Positions 18,581 to 26,741 of a DNA stretch of 64,000 nt are shown here, piece after piece. The position numbers and the translations under genes were made by a program. The notes under the pieces were generated by a model that was not told where the DNA came from, searched no databases, and saw nothing but the letters and a program-made list of their open reading frames with translations. Position 1 is the first letter of the stretch. Each line of letters opens with the position of its first letter. The DNA is from Opacimonas sp002292215 (GTDB taxonomy: Bacteria; Pseudomonadota; Gammaproteobacteria; Enterobacterales; Alteromonadaceae). The stretch covers positions 124,001-188,000 of the forward strand of contig OX044360.1 of NCBI GenBank assembly GCA_943846745.1, given 5' to 3'.

Positions 18581-20554
18581 ATCACTCATAGTACCTCGCT
18601 TAGCACCAACCATAGCATCAACCATAGCATCGATAGATTGATCGAATTATTTGACCACACTTTTTATGAAAGATGTAATACTCGATTAGTAAAGGGCACA
18701 GACGAGCCTATCTATATACCTGCTAATGAGCACGTCGAACATCATCAAGTTGTGTTTGCTCATGGGTATTTTTCTAGCGCATTACATGAAATAGCGCATT
18801 GGTGTATTGCTGGTTCGGAACGACGTTTACTCCCAGATTATGGGTATTGGTATGCGCCGGACGGTCGGGATGATGAGAAACAACGACAATTTCAAAGAGT
18901 CGAAGTGTTACCACAAGCCATTGAATGGGGCTTTTGTTTGGCATGTGGTCTTGAATTTACCATCAGTTCTGATAATTTAACGGGAAATAAAACCGACGAG
19001 TTGGCGTTTAAGTCGCTGGTTGCGGATAAACTTTCGCAACTGATGAATGACGGTTACCCACAACGAGCACAAGAATTTATCCAAGTGTTAAAACAAGAAT
19101 ATTACCCCGAATCATTACACTCACCGACATCTCGACAATTTGTGCTGGGTTTGGTGATTAATCCGTATGCCGGAATTGGTGGTGCTGTTGCGTTAAAAGG
19201 CAGCGATGGGGCTGATGTTCGCGCGCAGGCCTTAGCTAAAGGTGCGATTCCACAAGCTAATTATAAAACGGCTACTGCGCTGCAAGAGCTAGTAGCTCAT
19301 CAATCACAACTAGTGATCAAAACGGCATCAGGTCAGATGGGCGAAGATTGTGCTGTGGCACTGGGTTTTACGACACAAGTGGTTTACACCCATCCTCATG
19401 CGCAAACCGAAGCTAGCGACACACAAGCTGCTGTCCAAGCGCTCCTTGCTCAAGGTGTGGATTGTATTTTATTTGCTGGTGGTGATGGCACCGCTCGAAA
19501 TATCTGTGACGTTGTGCCTACGCATATTCCGGTTTTAGGGATACCTGCAGGCTGTAAAATTCATTCTGGTGTCTATGCGATTACGCCTCGCGCAGCAGGA
19601 TGTGTCATTGCTGATATGATTTTAGGTAAATTAGTCAGTGTGCAAGAAGCGGAAGTACGCGATATCGATGAGACAGCATTTCGTGAAGGTAAAGTCATCG
19701 CAAAGCATTTTGGAGAACTCACTGTCCCCGCGCAATTACAATATGTACAGTCAGTCAAGATGGGGGGCAAAGAATCAGACGAGATGGTGTTAGCCGACTT
19801 AGCTGCTTATATCGGTGAGTTACGCGATGAACATGCGCCTTGCAATTGGATTATGGGTTCTGGCTCAACCATTGATTTTATTATGCAAGAATTAGGCTAC
19901 CCCAATACATTACTGGGTGTAGATGTGATCCATGCCAATGAGCGTGTTGAGCAAGATATGATGGCAGATTCTATATTACCGATTGTACAAAACTCACCGA
20001 CTAAGCTCTTAATTACATTAATTGGTGGGCAAGGGCATATTTTTGGTAGAGGCAACCAGCAACTTTCGCCAGACGTGATCCGCGCCATAGGTAAAGACAA
20101 CATTATTATCGTGGCAACTAAAACTAAATTACAACAGTTACAAGGGCAGCCACTTATTTGTGACACGGGTGATGCAAAGTTAGATGCGAGTTTAGATGGT
20201 TTGATTGAGGTGATCACCGGCTACAATGACAAAGTATTATATCCTGTCGGAGTGAGTTATTCTGATGCGAGTAACAAAGCATCAACCTTTGCAGAGTTTA
20301 TTGAGGGTGTTGAACAAGATTTAGATAACATTGTTGTTAATGGCACTGATGATGAATTGTTTATTAGTAGTTATTTTCATGGTCATTTTTCATTAGCTGT
20401 CAGCATGGTACCTGATGCGAGTGAAAACTCAGTAAACAACCTCGATGACATCCTCACCCAAAATTTGACTGATGCGTTTGCCAATCAAGAATTGGACAAG
20501 CCGGATCAGAAAAAAATCTGGACGCTATGGCAGCGCCTGCGTCAAACGTACTAG
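18581..20554 (+). CDS. Fusion: EpmC (EF-P hydroxylase) domain + ATP-NAD kinase-like (AcoX/COG3199) domain
   Basis: Two domains that are normally separate proteins. The first (about residues 15-180) matches EpmC/YfcM, which hydroxylates the modified lysine of elongation factor P. It shows FAHGYFSSALHEIAHWCIAG and YGYWYAPDGRDD. The second (from about 188 to the end) matches the ATP-NAD kinase/AcoX group, with VINPYAGIGG and the GGDGTARN nucleotide motif. The junction has almost no linker. The start is uncertain. The only canonical codon is TTG 18638, which aligns with an internal Leu of EpmC and has no ribosome binding site. ATC 18581 follows AAGGG by seven bases and restores an N-terminus of family length, so I use it (657 aa). 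mnmC and fabB lie nearby, as for epmC in E. coli. Confidence 0.85.
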   Translation: MTHSTSLSTNHSINHSIDRLIELFDHTFYERCNTRLVKGTDEPIYIPANEHVEHHQVVFAHGYFSSALHEIAHWCIAGSERRLLPDYGYWYAPDGRDDEKQRQFQRVEVLPQAIEWGFCLACGLEFTISSDNLTGNKTDELAFKSLVADKLSQLMNDGYPQRAQEFIQVLKQEYYPESLHSPTSRQFVLGLVINPYAGIGGAVALKGSDGADVRAQALAKGAIPQANYKTATALQELVAHQSQLVIKTASGQMGEDCAVALGFTTQVVYTHPHAQTEASDTQAAVQALLAQGVDCILFAGGDGTARNICDVVPTHIPVLGIPAGCKIHSGVYAITPRAAGCVIADMILGKLVSVQEAEVRDIDETAFREGKVIAKHFGELTVPAQLQYVQSVKMGGKESDEMVLADLAAYIGELRDEHAPCNWIMGSGSTIDFIMQELGYPNTLLGVDVIHANERVEQDMMADSILPIVQNSPTKLLITLIGGQGHIFGRGNQQLSPDVIRAIGKDNIIIVATKTKLQQLQGQPLICDTGDAKLDASLDGLIEVITGYNDKVLYPVGVSYSDASNKASTFAEFIEGVEQDLDNIVVNGTDDELFISSYFHGHFSLAVSMVPDASENSVNNLDDILTQNLTDAFANQELDKPDQKKIWTLWQRLRQTY

Positions 20555-20769
20555 ATAACATTCTTGGTATGACAATTGCTATTCATTAATCATGGATACC
20601 AATGAAATAACCACAACATCGTATTTTGTCTTAGGTTAAACAGGTAACTACGCCATATTTCGCTACAAATCGGATATATGTCGCCGTACATTGCCTTTAA
20701 CTGCGGTCTACACGGCAACACTTTGCCTTGTGTTTGGACATGATGAAACGATGTGTAGACGAGGACGTT

Positions 20770-21483
20770 ATGCCTAAAAAATCACACACACTCAAACATA
20801 GCCTTGTTGCAATTAGTGTGGCTAGCCTTTCTGGGTGCATGTTGCTGCCAGAGACAACAATACCTATTGCCCGCTATGCGGATGATATACCCATCTCGTC
20901 GCCACAGGCTCGGCTTTCATCTGAGCTCTCTCTTGATGAGCTTTCAGATAAAGATTCACCCATTGCCGTGGATGCCACTCCCGAGCGATTGTTATATACC
21001 ATCAATGATTATGTGCGCAATCTAACACAAGATTTAGTCGCTAATATGGAAAATATGACGCCACAAACCCCAATGGGTGTGACACATTTTGCTTGGCTTG
21101 ATAGCGATCTTAATCATTCCAATATCATGGCATTACAAATGGCAGAAAGCTTTAAACACGAATTGCATCAATACCGTATACCCGTGGTGGATTTTAAATC
21201 AACGGGCTTTATTAGGGTGACGTCGCAAGGTGATTTTTATTTGTCACGTGATCATGAAGATCTGAATATTGACGTACCGATGGACTATATTTTGACGGGA
21301 ACATTTGCCCGACATCATGGTGGCGTCTTGATCAATGCACGGATTATCGACGTGAGTACTAAACATATTGTAGCCAGTGCACAATCATTGATCCCAGAGC
21401 ATATTGCCAATGCGGTTATGGTGTCTTATGAAAACGTGATCGGGGAACATTTGGATTTATTAGGGTTACCTGCGCAGCAATAA
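20770..21483 (+). CDS. FlgO-like outer membrane lipoprotein
   Basis: 237-aa predicted lipoprotein. The signal peptide is followed by the lipobox LSGC (Cys near 23), then an acidic linker, then a FlgO-type domain (about 75-230) with VPMDYILTGTFARHHGGVLI and NARIIDVSTKHIVASAQS. FlgO in Vibrio is an outer membrane protein that helps hold the flagellum, but no flagellar gene is nearby, so another role is possible. I choose ATG 20770 because GAGGA lies four bases upstream and a signal peptide follows at once; an in-frame ATG at 20728 would put 14 residues before it. Confidence 0.8.
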   Translation: MPKKSHTLKHSLVAISVASLSGCMLLPETTIPIARYADDIPISSPQARLSSELSLDELSDKDSPIAVDATPERLLYTINDYVRNLTQDLVANMENMTPQTPMGVTHFAWLDSDLNHSNIMALQMAESFKHELHQYRIPVVDFKSTGFIRVTSQGDFYLSRDHEDLNIDVPMDYILTGTFARHHGGVLINARIIDVSTKHIVASAQSLIPEHIANAVMVSYENVIGEHLDLLGLPAQQ

Positions 21484-21542
21484 CGATAGCGCTTTGGAAA
21501 CACATGTTTCAAAAAAAGCCCAAGTTGATGAAATAGCAGCCA

Positions 21543-23564
21543 TTATGAAGCCGTAAATCGGTCTAAATAGCTTAATCTACGGATCCCGTCGCGGATCAAA
21601 AAGCGATTTGGATTGAGTGCGTTTGCGACGGTCTGAGTGACTGGAATAGGCAGCCCTAATAGTTGAGATACTAATAATTGTGCCATTAATGGTGCGGTGG
21701 TTAATCCACGAGAGCCTAATCCTGTTAGCACATATTGCCCTTTGACATTTTGCGCTTGAGGGTAAGTATGTGCAGGTTTTGCTTGATACAACTGATTAAA
21801 GTCGATTAATTGTTGCTGTACATCGGGCACAGCGCCGACGAGTGGTAAATGGTCAGGTGTTGAGCAGCGAATAGCGGCTCTGCCTGAAGTGGGTAATGGC
21901 ATAGCTTGGATCCATGGACATTCAACCAGACTCTGTTGATGCATCGCTAAATTAAGTTGTGCTTCGGAAGGACGATACTCACAATTAACATCGTCTTTCA
22001 CATAGGTTGAGCCTAATGCATGTATTCCATCTACAGCTGGGGTGAAATAACCTTTGTGGCATAACACGGTTTGTAAGTTTGTGCTTTGTGTGGAGGCAGG
22101 GGCTCGTTCGACTTGACCTCTGACTAGGCGATACGGTAACGCCGGGATTGCTAATCGCGCTGATTCTGCACCCGTGGCATATATTACAGCCTGACTAGGA
22201 TCGCTGGTAATATTAGTAATGACATCAGTACTCAATGTTGATTGGGTGTTAATCTGACATAAACCGGTTTGTTGTGCGAGTGCAAACATTGCCTTTACTA
22301 ATTGAGGTGGGCTGATCCAACCTCCTTGCTCAATAAATAACGCCGGATAGGGGAGTTCGACTTGTGCAATTTCTGACGCTTGGCTAGCACTAACACCTTG
22401 GATTAGATCTGCTGGCCACACCTGTTGATCAATTAAATTTTGTTGGCGTTGTTGAACTTTGTCATTAAAACCGACTTGTAATACCCCACACCAAGCATGA
22501 CCAAACTTAGCACCTTGGCTAAGCAATGCATCATAAAATCGCCGAGCATACACAAAACTAGCTGCATGAACTTGGCTAGCGATACTCGCTTGAGCATTAA
22601 GTTGTGGATAAAAACCGCCTAAATCATTGCCCGAAGCGCCTTGTGCTAAGGCTGCATCTTTGCAGTGTACGGAGACTTCGATGCCTTGTTGAGTAAGTAA
22701 ATAGGCTAAACACCCTGCGGCGATACCACCACCCAAAATCGTCACATGTTGTAATAATGGCTGAGCAGGACGCGCATAATATGGAATGCTGTGCTGTTGT
22801 TGCGTTGGTTGTCGAATAGCTAATTCTGTGAACGTGGCAAGGATCATTTCTCGTTTATAGCGAAAGCCTTTGGTTTTAGTTAATTTATATCCAGCTTTAA
22901 CTAAGCCTCTCTTAACGATACTCGCAGCGGTAAAGGTTGATAGTGTTCCATTGGGTTTGGATAAACGAGCAAGTTGCGTAAATAAGGCCTCATTCCACAT
23001 ATCCGGGTTACGGCTTGGCGCAAACCCATCTAAGAACCAGGCATCCACTAGACCATCATGCTCATTTAGCCATTGGGGCAGGGTGTCATGAATATCTCCA
23101 AGCCATAGATCCAATGTTACCAGTCCATTGCATAAATGCATTCGATGACAGCCTGTTAAAGCCATAGGATATTGTGGCAGTAGTTCGTCAACCCATTTAG
23201 ATAAATGTGGGTACACGGCAATCGATTGTTGTAAATCGGCCATGGTCATTGGAAACTTTTCAGTTGATAAAAAATATAACCTTGGCAGTGTGTGACCTTG
23301 TTCAAGTAGCTGCGAATAATGGTGCAATGTTTGAAAAAAGTTTAAACCCGAGCCAAAACCGGTTTCAGCAATCACAAATACATTGGCAGAAATAGAGTCA
23401 GATAGTTCGAATTGTAACCACCTGTTGAGCAAATCATTTTGTTCGATAAATACGTAGTCAGTTTCTGCGCAGCCGTGAGCGTCTAAGAAATAAACATCGG
23501 AAAAATCATCAGCAACTGGCGTGCCGGATGATTTAAAGCTGATTTGTGCATGGCTAAGCTTCAC
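21543..23564 (-). CDS. mnmC: MnmC, bifunctional tRNA mnm5s2U34 enzyme
   Basis: Makes 5-methylaminomethyl-2-thiouridine at the wobble base of several tRNAs. The N-terminal domain (about 1-250) is the SAM-dependent methyltransferase, with AETGFGSGLNFF and DAWFLDGFAPSRNPDMW. The C-terminal domain is the FAD-dependent oxidoreductase, with ILGGGIAAGCLAY near 275 and QGASGNDLGGFYPQL. Length 673 aa is as in E. coli (668). It is divergent from fabB, with 127 bases between the start codons. Confidence 0.96.
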   Translation of the reverse strand: MKLSHAQISFKSSGTPVADDFSDVYFLDAHGCAETDYVFIEQNDLLNRWLQFELSDSISANVFVIAETGFGSGLNFFQTLHHYSQLLEQGHTLPRLYFLSTEKFPMTMADLQQSIAVYPHLSKWVDELLPQYPMALTGCHRMHLCNGLVTLDLWLGDIHDTLPQWLNEHDGLVDAWFLDGFAPSRNPDMWNEALFTQLARLSKPNGTLSTFTAASIVKRGLVKAGYKLTKTKGFRYKREMILATFTELAIRQPTQQQHSIPYYARPAQPLLQHVTILGGGIAAGCLAYLLTQQGIEVSVHCKDAALAQGASGNDLGGFYPQLNAQASIASQVHAASFVYARRFYDALLSQGAKFGHAWCGVLQVGFNDKVQQRQQNLIDQQVWPADLIQGVSASQASEIAQVELPYPALFIEQGGWISPPQLVKAMFALAQQTGLCQINTQSTLSTDVITNITSDPSQAVIYATGAESARLAIPALPYRLVRGQVERAPASTQSTNLQTVLCHKGYFTPAVDGIHALGSTYVKDDVNCEYRPSEAQLNLAMHQQSLVECPWIQAMPLPTSGRAAIRCSTPDHLPLVGAVPDVQQQLIDFNQLYQAKPAHTYPQAQNVKGQYVLTGLGSRGLTTAPLMAQLLVSQLLGLPIPVTQTVANALNPNRFLIRDGIRRLSYLDRFTAS

Positions 23565-23597
23565 ATTGAACCTGTAAGTAAATATACTAAGGGGAGT

Positions 23598-23614
23598 ATA
23601 ATATCAGACCAGTT
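23598..23614 (-). promoter_or_regulatory. FadR-like operator upstream of fabB
   Basis: Read on the minus strand the site begins AACTGGTCTGA, a perfect match to the first 11 positions of the FadR pattern AACTGGTCnGACC, and then degrades. It covers the place of the -35 (CCAGTT, 23609-23614) of a promoter whose -10 is TACAAT (23632-23637, 17-base spacing). The centre is about 38 bases before the likely transcription start, the position from which FadR activates in E. coli fabA and fabB. Confidence 0.65.
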
Positions 23615-23637
23615 AAATTAATAAACTGGCGTACAAT
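23609..23637 (+). promoter_or_regulatory. fabB promoter with weak -35
   Basis: TACAAT (23632-23637) is a good -10; 17 bases upstream is CCAGTT, a poor -35. This combination is typical of a promoter that needs an activator, here probably FadR. A second AACTGG half-site (23624-23629) lies between them. Confidence 0.5.
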
Positions 23638-23691
23638 CTTACGCACAAAAAAGACGTATAAAAAGTCCCACAAAATTCGCTAAGGAATATC

Positions 23692-24906
23692 ATGAGAAGA
23701 GCAGTCATCACTGGATTAGGTATCGTATCAAGTATTGGTAATAACAAAGCAGAAGTTACTGAGTCATTACGTGCTGGTAAATCAGGTATTACGTTTTCTG
23801 AACAGTTTAAGGAAATGGGTTTACGTAGCCAAGTTTGGGGCAAAGTAGACCTTGACTTGAGTGAACATATTGACCGTAAACAATTACGCTTTATGGGCGA
23901 TGCGGCTTCTTATGCGTATATTGCCATGCAACAAGCCGTAGACGATTCCGGTTTGTCACCTGAGCAAATTTCTAATATTCGTACCGGTATCATTGCAGGT
24001 TCAGGTGGGGCATCGTCTAAGCATCAAGTTGATTCTGCGGATATTATTCGTAACAAAGGCGTGCGTCGTGTCGGTCCTTACATGGTTACACGCTGTATGG
24101 GTAGCACGGTTTCTGCTTGTTTAGCGACCCCATTTAAAATCAAAGGGGTGAATTACTCGATTTCATCGGCTTGTGCCACATCAGCACATTGTATCGGTAA
24201 TGCCTTGGAAATGATCCAATTGAACAAGCAGGATGTGGTATTTGCCGGTGGTGGTGAAGAACTCCATTGGGCGCTTTCTGGTCAATTTGATGCAATGGGT
24301 GCCTTGTCCTCAGAATATAACGATACGCCAGAAAAAGCCTCGCGCACTTATGATGCAGACCGTGATGGGTTTGTCAGTTCAGGTGGTGGTGGTATGGTCG
24401 TGGTCGAAGAACTTGAACATGCGTTAGCGCGTGGTGCGCATATTTATGCTGAAATTGTTGGTTACGGTGCAACCTCTGACGGTTATGACATGGTTGCTCC
24501 TTCAGGTGAAGGCGCGGTGCGTTGTATGCAAATGGCGATGCAAAATGTAGAAGGTGAGATTGACTACTTAAACACTCACGGGACGTCCACTCCTGTTGGT
24601 GATGTACAAGAGCTTAAAGCGATCCAAGAAGTATTCGGTGAAAAATCACCAGCAATTAGTGCAACTAAAGCCATGACAGGCCATGCACTTGGTGCTGCAG
24701 GGGTTAACGAAGCTATCTTTAGTATTTTAATGATGGAAAATAATTTTATTGCACCATCAATTAACATTGAAACATTAGATGACGCGGCGAAAGGTTTGGA
24801 TATCGTGACACAAACACGTGAACAAACTATCAATACCATTATGTCTAACAGTTTTGGTTTTGGTGGTACGAACGCAACCTTAGTGATGCAGCGTTATAAA
24901 GGCTAA
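23692..24906 (+). CDS. fabB: FabB, beta-ketoacyl-ACP synthase I
   Basis: Condensing enzyme of type II fatty-acid synthesis, needed for elongation in the unsaturated branch. The 404-aa product carries the catalytic triad: Cys161 (SSACATSAH), His296 (NTHGTSTPVGD) and His331 (GHALGAAG), and ends in FGFGGTNATLVMQRY. AAGGA lies five bases before the ATG. Divergent from mnmC. The promoter region has a FadR-like site in an activating position. Confidence 0.97.
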   Translation: MRRAVITGLGIVSSIGNNKAEVTESLRAGKSGITFSEQFKEMGLRSQVWGKVDLDLSEHIDRKQLRFMGDAASYAYIAMQQAVDDSGLSPEQISNIRTGIIAGSGGASSKHQVDSADIIRNKGVRRVGPYMVTRCMGSTVSACLATPFKIKGVNYSISSACATSAHCIGNALEMIQLNKQDVVFAGGGEELHWALSGQFDAMGALSSEYNDTPEKASRTYDADRDGFVSSGGGGMVVVEELEHALARGAHIYAEIVGYGATSDGYDMVAPSGEGAVRCMQMAMQNVEGEIDYLNTHGTSTPVGDVQELKAIQEVFGEKSPAISATKAMTGHALGAAGVNEAIFSILMMENNFIAPSINIETLDDAAKGLDIVTQTREQTINTIMSNSFGFGGTNATLVMQRYKG

Positions 24907-25038
24907 AATACTTATAAAGTCTGATTAGAATAAGTGATAGATTAAGCGCGTTGTTGTTATTGGCTTTTTTACAAGTAATACGTTAAATTATTGTAAATAT
25001 TATTTTGCATCTTATTATGTTGTATAAAAGGGCGGCCA

Positions 25039-25794
25039 ATGAGTAAACCAGTACAAGACCTTGTTTCTAAAGAAGAATGGGCAACGCGCGTTGATCTTGC
25101 AGCCTGCTATCGCATGGTGGCACATTATGGTTGGGACGATTTAATTTTTACGCATATTTCTGCGCGAGTCCCAGGACCTGATGCTCACTTTTTAATTAAT
25201 CCTTATGGGATGATGTTTGAAGAAGTGACCGCATCGAGTCTAGTCAAAGTTGATTTGGATGGTAACAAAGTCCTCGACAGTGATTACGAAATCAATCCCG
25301 CAGGTTTTAATATCCACTCAGCAGTCCACTGTGCCCGCGATGATGCGCATTGTGTATTGCACCTTCACACCAATGAAGGCGTTGCAGTATCCATCTTAGA
25401 AAAGGGAATGGAGGCATTTTCGCAGGCGTCATTATTTCCGTTAAGTTCCATTGCATACCATGATTATGAAGGGGTCTCGCTTAATTCGGATGAAAAGCAG
25501 CGTTTAGTATCAGATTTAGGTGATAAAAATTTCTTTATCTTACGCAATCATGGTTTATTAACTTGCGCGTCGACCATTCCTGATGCGTTTTTGTTTATGT
25601 ACATTATGCAGCGAGCTGCTGAAGTACAACTCATGGCACAAGGCACCGGACAAAATCTGATTCAAGTACCCGATGCTATACTGGCAGGGATCCAAGCTCA
25701 AGCCGAAATGGTGTTAAAATCATCAGGTGGACAACTTGCGTGGCCTGGCATTTTACGTAAATTAGATCGTGATTACCCTGGATTTAGAGCGTAA
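25039..25794 (+). CDS. Class II aldolase/adducin family protein
   Basis: 251-aa protein of the class II aldolase fold. Metal-binding histidines are seen in HLHTNEGVA (near residues 111-113) and in FFILRNHGLLT. The region YGWDDLIFTHISARVP is typical of the adducin-like branch. Bacterial members include fuculose-phosphate aldolases and many of unknown function; no sugar-phosphate context is present here. Its TAA shares one base with the ATG of the next hydrolase gene, so the two are coupled. Confidence 0.87.
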   Translation: MSKPVQDLVSKEEWATRVDLAACYRMVAHYGWDDLIFTHISARVPGPDAHFLINPYGMMFEEVTASSLVKVDLDGNKVLDSDYEINPAGFNIHSAVHCARDDAHCVLHLHTNEGVAVSILEKGMEAFSQASLFPLSSIAYHDYEGVSLNSDEKQRLVSDLGDKNFFILRNHGLLTCASTIPDAFLFMYIMQRAAEVQLMAQGTGQNLIQVPDAILAGIQAQAEMVLKSSGGQLAWPGILRKLDRDYPGFRA

Positions 25795-26741
25795 TGAGTC
25801 ATATTGCTCTTCGGGATTATCAAGCTCAAGCGCAATATATCAAATTTGAGCAGTGGCATATTGGCTGTTTTAGCCCTGTACCGCTGCAGGTTACCTCCTC
25901 TCATGACAAACCTGTCGTTATTGATAAACCCGTCGTCCTTTTTTTACATGGATTTCCCAGTGCCAGTTATGATTGGCATTATCAATGGCAAGCCTTGCGG
26001 CATTCTCATATCTGCATCGGTATGGATTTTTTGGGCTTTGGCATCTCGGATAAACCTTACCCACATCAATACACTCTGCAACAACAAACGGATGCAGTAT
26101 GCGTATTACTTGAACATATGAAAGCCATCGGTATTGAAGCTTGTCATGTGGTTGCTCATGATTATGGCGTGTCGGTGGCACAAGAATTAGTCGCGCGCAG
26201 TCAATCACCTGCTTTAGTCAATGATCAACAGCCAGAGCTAAATGTTGCGCTCCCTGTTGAGTTTCAGTCAGTCTCATTTTTAAATGGTGGTTTATTTGCC
26301 GCATTACATAAACCGTTATTCACTCAAAAATTGCTTAAATCCTCACTTGGTCCTATTGCAGTTAAGTTGATGAGTAAGCGCGTGTTACATCAGAGTTTTA
26401 TGAGTATATTTGGCCCTAATACACCGCCTAGTCCCAGATTAATCAATGATCTGTGGCAATTGCTAATAGTGCATGATGGTCGTCGCGTGATCCCTAGCGT
26501 GTTGCAATATATTGATGAGCGTGCAGTATTTGCACAACGCTGGCAAGATGCGTTAGTAAACAGTAAGATCCCATTAGCATTCATTAATGGTATATATGAT
26601 CCTATTTCCGGTCAGCACATGCTTGATGAATTTATCCGCCTGTTACCTAATGCTAAGACATTTGCGTTAGATGTTGGGCATTACCCTCAAATTGAAGCGC
26701 CTGAAGCAGTGACTAAGGCGTTGTTGGAGTGTTGGACTTGA
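25794..26741 (+). CDS. MEST-like alpha/beta hydrolase with Asp nucleophile
   Basis: 315-aa alpha/beta hydrolase of the epoxide hydrolase/haloalkane dehalogenase branch. The oxyanion motif LFLHGFPSASYDW is near residues 49-61. The nucleophile elbow is AHDYG with Asp123 where esterases have Ser, and GHYPQIEAP gives the likely catalytic His near 300. The pattern DFLGFGISDKPYPHQY and the FLNGGLF...HKPL...LL run resemble the animal MEST (PEG1) protein. Substrate unknown. It overlaps the class II aldolase gene by one base and pdxB by four, so it is part of one transcript reaching pdxB. Confidence 0.86.
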   Translation: MSHIALRDYQAQAQYIKFEQWHIGCFSPVPLQVTSSHDKPVVIDKPVVLFLHGFPSASYDWHYQWQALRHSHICIGMDFLGFGISDKPYPHQYTLQQQTDAVCVLLEHMKAIGIEACHVVAHDYGVSVAQELVARSQSPALVNDQQPELNVALPVEFQSVSFLNGGLFAALHKPLFTQKLLKSSLGPIAVKLMSKRVLHQSFMSIFGPNTPPSPRLINDLWQLLIVHDGRRVIPSVLQYIDERAVFAQRWQDALVNSKIPLAFINGIYDPISGQHMLDEFIRLLPNAKTFALDVGHYPQIEAPEAVTKALLECWT

